This document shows positions 5,598-11,937 of a stretch of DNA of 11,937 nucleotides, piece after piece. Positions within the stretch are counted from its first letter, which is position 1, and each line of letters begins with the position of its first letter. The notes beneath the pieces are model-generated. The model worked only from the letters and a program-made list of their open reading frames with translations, did no database searches and was not told the origin of the DNA. The translations under genes and the position numbers were made by a program. Location of the stretch: positions 1 to 11,937 of the forward strand of contig JBJXGR010000232.1 in NCBI GenBank assembly GCA_046160045.1, given 5' to 3'. Source of the stretch: CAZGUX01 sp046160045. Its GTDB lineage: Bacteria > Acidobacteriota > Terriglobia > Bryobacterales > Bryobacteraceae.

Positions 5598-6885
5598 CGC
5601 CTGCCTCGCCCTCGCCGGCGCCGCGGTGCGCCCGCGCTATGGCGGAGTCTTGCGTGTGGCCTTACAGGAATGGACCGACTCGCTCGATCCTTCGACGGCG
5701 GATGCCAACCAGGCCTTCGAACGGATCGCGCCCCTGGTGTTCGAGCGGCTCACCACCATCGACCTGAACGGGAACGTGCGGCCGCAGCTTGCCGAATCCT
5801 GGACCAGCGATCCAGGCTACCGCCGCTGGCGCTTTACGCTACGCCGCCGCGTGACCTTTCACGACGGAACGCCCTTGAACGCCTCGGTAGCCGCGGCCGC
5901 TCTCCATCGCTGGGCCGCGGCGGCTGTCTCCGATTTTGAACTGGAGATCCGGGTGCCCCGGGCCGATCCGTTGTTGCCGCAGGAACTGGCGTCAGCAGCC
6001 GACTCGATCTCCCGGCGGCAGGGCACGCAGTGGGTGGGGACCGGACCCTTTCGCGTGATCACGTGGGAACCGAGCCGCCGCGCCGTGTTGACCGCCTTTG
6101 AGAATCACCGGAACGGCAGACCGTTTCTCGACTCCATCGAAATCGAGATGGGAAGGCCGCGGCGGCAGCAGGCGAACGATTTTGCGCTAGGGCGTCTCGA
6201 CGTCGTGGAACAGCCGCCCGGCGTCAGAATCGCCGGGGCAGCGCCGCTGCCGTCGAGTCCCGTGGAGTTGTTCGCCATCGTGTTCGAAGGGCGCTCGTCC
6301 ATTGACGCTCGGACGAGGGAGGCTCTGTCGCTGGCGATCGACCGCGATTCAATATACCAGGCACTGCTCGACCGGCAAGGAGCGCCTGCGTACAGTCTGC
6401 TGCCGGAATGGATTTCCGGCTTTGCGCACTTGTTCGCAAGGCCGCGCGATCTCGCGCTGGCCCGTGAACGCCTGGGTCCTATGAACCGGCCTGCGTTCAC
6501 GCTGGCATACGATCCCATCGACCTGCTGGCCAAGGCGATTGCGGAACGCGTCTCGGTCAATGCCCGCGATGTGAATCTGCTCGTGCGGCCCCCGGCCCCC
6601 GGCATGCCCGGCGATGCACGCCTGGTGCGAGTCCGTCTGACATCGATTCGCCCCACGCAAAGCCTGGTGGACCTCGCCGCCGCGCTGCGCGTGGAGGTTC
6701 CGGCCGCGACGGCGCCCGAGGCTGAGCGGCAGATCCTCGACTCCTACCGGGTGATTCCGCTGGTGCACGCCGTGGAGACCGCGGTGATCCACTCGAGAGT
6801 CCACGGATTCGTCGTGACGCCGTGGGGGCAGTGGATCCTGGAGAACGCGTGGCTGGAGGCCCCACCCTCGAAGGAGCCGCGATGA
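5560..6885 (+). CDS. Extracellular solute-binding protein, family 5 (SBP_bac_5)
   Basis: This 441-residue protein has a signal peptide (MPPTALRLAVFASACLALAG) followed by the start typical of peptide/nickel-binding proteins, PRYGGVLRVALQEWTDSLDP (25-44). Further family landmarks are QLAESWTSD (76-84), RFTLRRRVTFHDGTPLNA (91-108), VGTGPFRV (159-166) and REALSLAIDRDSIYQALL (253-270). Family 5 proteins normally bind oligopeptides, oligosaccharides or metal chelates for ABC transporters and run to about 500-600 residues; this one is short, with the shortfall appearing to lie in the lobe after residue 110. No permease or ATPase gene is nearby. Its stop shares ATGA with a histidine kinase, so it may deliver a ligand signal to the sensor instead of to a transporter. 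C15 is not in a standard lipobox. Family call is strong; ligand unknown. Confidence 0.85.
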   Translation: MPPTALRLAVFASACLALAGAAVRPRYGGVLRVALQEWTDSLDPSTADANQAFERIAPLVFERLTTIDLNGNVRPQLAESWTSDPGYRRWRFTLRRRVTFHDGTPLNASVAAAALHRWAAAAVSDFELEIRVPRADPLLPQELASAADSISRRQGTQWVGTGPFRVITWEPSRRAVLTAFENHRNGRPFLDSIEIEMGRPRRQQANDFALGRLDVVEQPPGVRIAGAAPLPSSPVELFAIVFEGRSSIDARTREALSLAIDRDSIYQALLDRQGAPAYSLLPEWISGFAHLFARPRDLALARERLGPMNRPAFTLAYDPIDLLAKAIAERVSVNARDVNLLVRPPAPGMPGDARLVRVRLTSIRPTQSLVDLAAALRVEVPAATAPEAERQILDSYRVIPLVHAVETAVIHSRVHGFVVTPWGQWILENAWLEAPPSKEPR

Positions 6886-8639
6886 GGTTCCGCACGCGGT
6901 TGTTCTGGATCCTCGCGATCACCGTGCTGGTCGTGGTGGCGCTGGTGAGCGTGGTCGCCGGAACCACCATCAGCTCGACCCTGGCGCAAAGTGAAGAGCA
7001 GCGCATCGATTCGCTCGCGGCCCAGTTCCGCCGCGAGTTCGATCACCGCTCGGCCGCGGTCGAGCAACTGGCGCTTCGCCTTTCGGAAAGCGAGACGGCG
7101 CGGCGGTTGATGGTCGACTGGCAGCGGCCGGATGCCGACCCGTCCGCACTCGTGAACGAAGCGACGGCTCTCGCCGCCGCGGCCAACGCCGGAATGCTCT
7201 CCATTGTCGCGGCCGACGGGCGGATTCTATCGTCGGCGCATTGGCCGGCCCGCTTTGGCTACACCGACGAGTGGACGCCTCGCGCGCCGCTGGGGCGAGC
7301 CGTGCTGCATGTGGAGGAACTCGCGGACGGGCCCACCCTGAGCCTCGTCGTCGTACGCCGTGCCGGGGTTGGCGATCGAGCCCTGTATTTTCTCGCCGGC
7401 GAGCGGCTGGACCAGCGGTTCCTGGAATCGCTTTCCCTGCCTCCCGGAATGCGGGTGATGCTCTACCGGAATGCCGGCGACAAGTTCAACCCGGCCCTGC
7501 TGACGGGCGGCGCGGCCGATGCGGCCCGCTTCGGTTCGCTGATTCTCCAGGCCGCGCGGGACCGCCGTGAAGTGTGGAGCGTCGCAGGGGAGGATCGCGT
7601 CCAGGCGAGGCCGCTCGCGGCCAGCGGCGGGGAAGTCGCCGGCGTTCTGCTGGTCGCGATCTCGCGCGCCGAAGCGCTCGCCTTGCAGCGTTTTCTGGCC
7701 GCCTTGGGCGTAGCAGCGGGTTTCGGCGGCGTGGTCATCGGCCTGCTGCTGGCATGGTGGGCCACCGAGCGCGTCACCAGACCGGTGGAAGCGCTGGCCA
7801 CCGCCGCCGGCGAAGTGGCGCGTGGAAACTGGACGGCCCGCGTCGAAGTCGAATCGAAGGACGAAATCGGCCTGCTCGCGGAGTCGTTCAACCAGATGAC
7901 GCGCGAGTTGCTGGAGCAGAAGGAGCGATTGCTACAGGCCGAGCGCGTCGCCGCGTGGCGCGAACTGGCGAGGCGTCTGGCGCACGAATTGAAGAACCCG
8001 CTCTTTCCCCTTCAAATCACGGTGGAGAATCTTCGGCGCGCGCGCGACGCTCATCCCGCGCAGTTCGACGAGGTGTTCGAGGAAAGCACGCGAACCCTGC
8101 TCGAGGAACTGGCGAACCTGCGCGGCATTGTGGCCAGTTTCAGCGACTTCGCGCGCATGCCCGCGCCGCACAAACAGATGGTGCGCATCAACGAGATCCT
8201 GGGCTCCGTTGCGCGCCTGATCGAACCTCAGCTTTCGAAGCAGCAAATCCGGCTATCGGAAGACCTCGATCCGGTGCTGCCGGAGATCCAAGCCGATCCG
8301 GAACAGCTCAAGCGGGCGATTCAAAACCTCGCCCTTAACGCGATCGACGCGATGCCCGGCGGCGGGACGCTGACCCTTCGCAGCAGGCGCGCCGGTCAAG
8401 GCGTCGCCATCGAAGTCGCCGACACCGGCAGCGGCCTCACTCCCGAGGAATGTGCCAGGCTCTTCACGCCGTACTACACCACCAAACTGCACGGCACAGG
8501 CCTTGGTCTGGCGATCGTTCAGTCGGTGGTGAGCGATCACGGCGGCCGAATCCGCGTGGACAGCCAGCCGGGCGGGGGCGCAACCTTCCGCATCGATCTG
8601 CCAGACTCGAATCATGGCGCATCTGCTGCTGGTCGATGA
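6882..8639 (+). CDS. NtrY-like membrane sensor histidine kinase
   Basis: The start is the ATG at 6882, coupled to the previous stop through ATGA and preceded by a perfect AAGGAG at 6871-6876; a longer in-frame ATG at 6822 is rejected. The 585-residue protein has a first membrane helix (about 8-28), a periplasmic sensor domain of about 240 residues, a second helix (about 271-293) and a HAMP linker (about 294-345). The kinase core follows: H-box LAHELKNPLFPLQ with H368, N-box QNLALNAIDAMPGGG (N486), G1 DTGSGL (514-519) and G2 GTGLGLA (538-544). WRELARRLAHELKNPL is characteristic of NtrY-type kinases. It should autophosphorylate on H368 and pass the phosphate to the response regulator whose gene overlaps it by 26 nt. 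The sensor domain resembles no family I can name; its likely partner is the upstream binding protein. Confidence 0.93.
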   Translation: MRFRTRLFWILAITVLVVVALVSVVAGTTISSTLAQSEEQRIDSLAAQFRREFDHRSAAVEQLALRLSESETARRLMVDWQRPDADPSALVNEATALAAAANAGMLSIVAADGRILSSAHWPARFGYTDEWTPRAPLGRAVLHVEELADGPTLSLVVVRRAGVGDRALYFLAGERLDQRFLESLSLPPGMRVMLYRNAGDKFNPALLTGGAADAARFGSLILQAARDRREVWSVAGEDRVQARPLAASGGEVAGVLLVAISRAEALALQRFLAALGVAAGFGGVVIGLLLAWWATERVTRPVEALATAAGEVARGNWTARVEVESKDEIGLLAESFNQMTRELLEQKERLLQAERVAAWRELARRLAHELKNPLFPLQITVENLRRARDAHPAQFDEVFEESTRTLLEELANLRGIVASFSDFARMPAPHKQMVRINEILGSVARLIEPQLSKQQIRLSEDLDPVLPEIQADPEQLKRAIQNLALNAIDAMPGGGTLTLRSRRAGQGVAIEVADTGSGLTPEECARLFTPYYTTKLHGTGLGLAIVQSVVSDHGGRIRVDSQPGGGATFRIDLPDSNHGASAAGR

Positions 8640-9984
8640 CGACCCGAACACTTTGGCCTCGCTCTCCCGTGCTTTTCGCCTCGCCGGGCACGAGGCGACC
8701 GTCTGCGATCACGCACAGCGCGCGCTGGAACTCGTCCAGACCCAGAGATTCGACCTGATCTTCTCCGACGTGGTGATGCCGGGAAAAGACGGCATCCAGC
8801 TGCTCGAAGAGATGAAGGCGCTGGGCGTGACGACGCCCACGGTAATGATCTCCGGCCAGGCGACCGTGGAAGCCGCCGTCAAGGCCACGCGCCTCGGCGC
8901 GGTGGATTTTCTGGAGAAGCCCCTCTCCACCGACAAACTGCTGCTGACCGTCGAAAACGTTCTGAAGCTCCGGCGGCTCGAAGACGAGAATCGCCAATTG
9001 CGCCGCCGCCTCGGCAAGCACGAACTGGTGGGATCTTCGAAGGCGATGCAGTCGGTGCTCTCCCAGATCGCGCGAGTAGGCGCGAGTGAATCGCGCGTGT
9101 GCATTTTGGGCGAAACCGGTACGGGCAAGGAACTGGTCGCCCGTGCTCTTCACGACAACAGCCCGCGGCGCGACGGGCCGTTCGTCACGCTGAATTGCGC
9201 CGCCGTGCCCGCCGAGCTGATCGAGTCGGAGTTGTTCGGCCACGAGAAGGGCGCGTTCACCGGCGCGGCCGGGAGACACGCGGGGAAGTTCGAGCAGGCG
9301 CATCGCGGCACGCTCTTCCTCGATGAGATCGGCGACATGCCTCTCGCGATGCAAGCCAAGCTGCTGCGGGTGCTGGAAGAGGGCGAGGTGGAGCGGGTGG
9401 GCGGAGATCGCGCGGTCGCCGTGAACGTGCGCGTCATCGTCGCCACGCATCGGGATCTCGAAACGCTGGTACAGCAGGGGACCTTCCGCCAGGACTTGTT
9501 CCATCGGGTGTTTGTCTACCCCCTGCGCTTGCCGCCGCTGCGCGAGCGCCTGGACGACATCTCCGTGCTGGTGCGGCATTTTGCCCGCCAGGTGGCCGAC
9601 CAGAATGGCTGGCGGCCTACGCCCTTCTCCGAGCGGGCTCTGGCCTTGCTGCGCGGCTATCCTTGGCCGGGCAATATCCGCGAACTACGCAACGTCGTGG
9701 AGCGGTTGATGCTGCTGGCCGAAGACGAGGTGACCCCCGCGCACGTGGAGCAAGCCCTACCGCGGCTGTCGCGCAACGCTGCGCCTCCACCGTCCACCGG
9801 CACGCTCGCCGAGCGGGTTGAATCGTACGAGCGCCAGACGGTGTTGGCCGAATTGCGCCGCCATGAGTTTCATATGACGGAGGCAGCCAAGGCGCTCGGG
9901 CTGGAGCGCAGCCATCTTTATAAGAAGTGCCAGCAACTCGAGATTGACCTGAGGTCGGCGAAGACCGGAGGAGTCGAGAGATGA
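8614..9984 (+). CDS. NtrC-family sigma-54-dependent response regulator
   Basis: This 456-residue protein has the full three-domain NtrC layout. The receiver (about 1-118) has the acidic pocket DDD (8-10), phosphorylation site D52 (FSDVVMPGKDG), S80 and K102. The AAA+ domain (about 137-370) has Walker A GETGTGKE (166-173), GAFTGA (213-218), Walker B TLFLDEIGD (233-241) and the FRQDLFHRV arginine-finger region (291-299). GAFTGA is the sigma-54 contact loop, so this is a genuine sigma-54 activator. A Fis-type helix-turn-helix closes the protein (about 404-445; MTEAAKALGLERSHLYKKCQ). A coiled linker (118-135) joins receiver and AAA+ domains. The start lies inside the kinase gene and the stop shares ATGA with the sulfatase gene. 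Phosphorylation by the adjacent kinase is inferred from the overlap. I see no clear binding site in the window. Confidence 0.95.
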   Translation: MAHLLLVDDDPNTLASLSRAFRLAGHEATVCDHAQRALELVQTQRFDLIFSDVVMPGKDGIQLLEEMKALGVTTPTVMISGQATVEAAVKATRLGAVDFLEKPLSTDKLLLTVENVLKLRRLEDENRQLRRRLGKHELVGSSKAMQSVLSQIARVGASESRVCILGETGTGKELVARALHDNSPRRDGPFVTLNCAAVPAELIESELFGHEKGAFTGAAGRHAGKFEQAHRGTLFLDEIGDMPLAMQAKLLRVLEEGEVERVGGDRAVAVNVRVIVATHRDLETLVQQGTFRQDLFHRVFVYPLRLPPLRERLDDISVLVRHFARQVADQNGWRPTPFSERALALLRGYPWPGNIRELRNVVERLMLLAEDEVTPAHVEQALPRLSRNAAPPPSTGTLAERVESYERQTVLAELRRHEFHMTEAAKALGLERSHLYKKCQQLEIDLRSAKTGGVER

Positions 9985-11363
9985 CCCGCCGCCAGTTTGC
10001 CTCATCCGCCGCGACGCCCCTTCTCTCTCAATCGTGCCCGGGCGCGCGCAGCGTCCTTCTGCTGATCGGCGACGACCATTCGACCATCGCCGGCTGCTAC
10101 GGCGATCGCGTCATTCAGACACCGAACCTCGACCGGTTGGCCGCCCGGGGCGTGCGTTTCACGCAATCCTTCTGCACCACCGCATCCTGCAGCGCCAGCC
10201 GGTCGGTGCTGCTCACGGGGCTTCACAACCACGCGAACGGCCAGTTCGGCCACGCGCACGCGCCGCACAATCTCCACACCCACCAGTGGGTGCAGTCCGT
10301 GCCGCGCATTGCCAAAGCGAACGGGGCACTCTCCGGCCTGATCGGCAAGCTCCACGTGAATCCGCCGTCTGTCTATCCCTGGGACTTCGTGGTTGGCGGT
10401 GGTCTGGGCGCCGACGCGCGCGACGTGCACGGCATGGCCCAGAGCGCCGGGAAGTTTTTGCAGCAAGCGGGCGGAAAGCCCTTCTACCTGCATGCCGGCT
10501 TCTCCGATCCGCACCGCGCCGGGAAGGGCTTCGGCAACGATAAGCCGTGGCCGAACGTACGGAAACGCAAATACGCTCCGGCAGATGTTCCGGTGCCGGC
10601 CTTCCTGCCTGATAACGCTGAAGTCCGCGCGGAGTTGGCGGAATACTACGAATCGATTGACCGGCTGGATCAGGGCATCGGTCTCTTTCTCGAGACGCTC
10701 GAAAAGTCCGGACGCGCCAAAGACACCCTCGTCATTTACCTGAGCGATAATGCCATGCCGTTTCCGGGGGCGAAGGCCTCGTTCTACGATACGGGCCTGA
10801 ACGTGCCGCTGATCATCTCGTCGCCCCTCGCGCAAAGCCGGGGCCTAGTGAGCCAGGCGCTGGTGCACTGGCCGGACATCGCACCCACGGTGCTTGATTG
10901 GATGGGCCTGCCCGAGCCGTCGTATGGCATGCACGGCCGACGCCTGGTGCCCATTCTCGAGCAAGAGTTGCCGCCGGACCGTGACGAGTTTTTCTTCTCG
11001 CACACCTTTCACGAGATCAATAACTACTATCCGTTTCGGGGCCTTCGCACGCGCACGCACAAATACATCCGGTTCCTGTTTCCCGAACTCCAGATGCCCC
11101 TGCCGAGCGATCTGTTCGGGTCGCCCACCTGGCAAGGAATCCGCGCACGAGGTGATATCCGTATGGGCGTCCGGAAAACCGCGGACGTGTTGCACCATCA
11201 GCGCGAGGAACTGTACGGCCTTGCGAACGACCCGTTCGAGACCACGAATCTCGTCCTGGATCCCGAGCACGGACAGCTTCTCGCCGGAATGCGCGAGAAG
11301 GTGCGCGACTTCCGCAAGCGCACCAAAGACCCCTGGTTCATCGAGGAGCAAGGGCTGGGTTGA
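9981..11363 (+). CDS. Type I sulfatase, heparan-N-sulfatase-like
   Basis: This 460-residue alkaline-phosphatase-superfamily enzyme hydrolyses sulfate esters or sulfamates. The nucleophile motif is C70-S-A-S-R74 in TASCSASRSVLLTGL; C70 would be converted to formylglycine. The usual motif is C-x-P-x-R, so Pro is Ala here. Candidate metal ligands are D31 and D32 (LIGDDH) and D256/N257 (YLSDNAMP). Other active-site candidates are K123 and H125 (GKLHV), H178 (SDPHRA) and K265 (GAKASFYDTGLNVPL). The C-terminal block EELYGLANDPFETTNL (395-410) is typical of the family. The N-terminus MTRRQFASSAATPLL looks like a short Tat-type leader, so periplasmic action is likely. GGAGGAG at 9967-9973 precedes the ATG, which overlaps the regulator's stop. 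The activating formylglycine-generating enzyme is not in view. Substrate is unknown; glycosaminoglycan-like glycans are a guess from subfamily resemblance. Confidence 0.88.
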   Translation: MTRRQFASSAATPLLSQSCPGARSVLLLIGDDHSTIAGCYGDRVIQTPNLDRLAARGVRFTQSFCTTASCSASRSVLLTGLHNHANGQFGHAHAPHNLHTHQWVQSVPRIAKANGALSGLIGKLHVNPPSVYPWDFVVGGGLGADARDVHGMAQSAGKFLQQAGGKPFYLHAGFSDPHRAGKGFGNDKPWPNVRKRKYAPADVPVPAFLPDNAEVRAELAEYYESIDRLDQGIGLFLETLEKSGRAKDTLVIYLSDNAMPFPGAKASFYDTGLNVPLIISSPLAQSRGLVSQALVHWPDIAPTVLDWMGLPEPSYGMHGRRLVPILEQELPPDRDEFFFSHTFHEINNYYPFRGLRTRTHKYIRFLFPELQMPLPSDLFGSPTWQGIRARGDIRMGVRKTADVLHHQREELYGLANDPFETTNLVLDPEHGQLLAGMREKVRDFRKRTKDPWFIEEQGLG

Positions 11364-11937
11364 ACACGCTGCCACGCACGTTCTACTCGCGCCCAACCGC
11401 CGAGGTCGCGCGCGATCTGTTGGGCAAGATCCTGGTGCACGGCGACACGGCCGGGAGGATTGTCGAAGTCGAAGCCTACCTGGGCCTCGTCGATCTGGCG
11501 TCCCACGCGTCGAAAGGGCGGACGCCCCGAACGCAGGTCATGTTCGGGCCGCCGGGTCACGCCTACGTGTATTTCATCTACGGCATGTACGAGTGCTTCA
11601 ACGTGGTCACGGAGTCGGACGGCACGCCCGGCGCGGTATTGGTTCGCGCGCTGGAGCCGGTCGCGGGGATCGAGCGAATGTTCTCCCGCCGGCCGGCAGT
11701 GCACCGCGAGCAAGACCTGTGCTCCGGCCCGGGCAAGCTAACGCTGGCGATGGACATCACGCGGCGTCACAACGGCCGCGACCTCACCCACGGGGACCTG
11801 CGCGTGGAGAAGCCGGCGAAGCGCTCGATGTTCCTGGTGGGAGTGAGCCCGCGGATCGGAATCCGCCACTGCACCGATTGGCCGTTGCGTTTCTTCGTTC
11901 AGGGAAGCGCCTTTGTCAGCAAGTCTCCGCTCAATCG
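11360..11937 (+). CDS. mpg: DNA-3-methyladenine glycosylase, AAG/MPG family, 3' end cut by window
   Basis: An open frame with no upstream ATG encodes 192 residues of an AAG-type glycosylase, which excises alkylated purines such as 3-methyladenine in base-excision repair. It starts at a TTG that overlaps the sulfatase stop (TTGA), with AAGGG at 11350-11354. Family blocks are TFYSRPTAEVARDLLGKILV (7-26), the catalytic stretch IVEVEAYLG with candidate general base E38 and Y40, ASHA with H49, TPRTQVMFGPPGHAYVYFIY then GMY (Y74, Y77), LVRALEP (94-100), LCSGPGKLTLAMDI (120-133) and the C-terminal RFFVQGSAFVS. It reaches the window edge still in frame, but the family C-terminal block is already present, so only a few residues should be missing. 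The next in-frame initiator possibility, CTG at 11369, is less likely. It appears co-transcribed with the sulfatase, with no obvious functional link. Confidence 0.92.
   Translation, partial: MNTLPRTFYSRPTAEVARDLLGKILVHGDTAGRIVEVEAYLGLVDLASHASKGRTPRTQVMFGPPGHAYVYFIYGMYECFNVVTESDGTPGAVLVRALEPVAGIERMFSRRPAVHREQDLCSGPGKLTLAMDITRRHNGRDLTHGDLRVEKPAKRSMFLVGVSPRIGIRHCTDWPLRFFVQGSAFVSKSPLN

Noticed and set aside
8464..9579. Minus-strand open frame of 371 codons opposite the response-regulator gene
   Set aside because: His/Gln/Arg-rich antisense frame of a complete NtrC-type protein.

Overview
The window is G+C-rich bacterial chromosome, almost fully coding, with genes packed in translationally coupled runs (ATGA, TTGA and longer overlaps). 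Several features together suggest a Bryobacter/Solibacter-type acidobacterium: Tat-type leaders on sugar-acid enzymes, a sigma factor of the planctomycete/acidobacterial ECF-like type, a heparan-N-sulfatase-like sulfatase, and an NtrY/NtrC-type pair. This assignment is inference from gene style only; no rRNA or other marker gene is present.

Layout. (1) 3-404: the 3' part of a VapC-like PIN-domain toxin running in from the left edge, closed by a strong hairpin at 408-435. (2) 701-3881: four close-packed plus-strand genes: a DUF2892 small membrane protein, an ECF-like sigma factor, an enolase-superfamily (mandelate racemase/muconate lactonizing) enzyme and a mannonate-dehydratase-like TIM-barrel protein. 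The two enzymes carry twin-arginine leaders and overlap by 4 nt. (3) 3908-4471, minus strand: a BrnT/BrnA-like toxin-antitoxin module. The CopG-type antitoxin is intact, but the toxin reading frame is broken at a run of seven Gs (4431-4437). (4) 4587-11937: a long plus-strand run of a secreted protein of unknown function, a family 5 extracellular solute-binding protein, an NtrY-like membrane histidine kinase, an NtrC-class sigma-54 activator, a sulfatase, and a 3-methyladenine DNA glycosylase that is cut only at its last codons by the right edge.

How the parts may work together. In block 4 a binding protein with no permease or ATPase genes beside it is coupled to a complete two-component system, and the response regulator is coupled to a sulfatase. 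The simplest reading is a periplasmic ligand-sensing system controlling degradation of sulfated compounds, with the glycosylase as a passenger. In block 2 a sigma factor sits 13 nt from two putatively exported sugar-acid dehydratase homologues. Several active-site positions in those two enzymes differ from the textbook motifs, so their substrates should not be assumed.

I found no tRNA, rRNA, CRISPR array, insertion sequence or phage gene.
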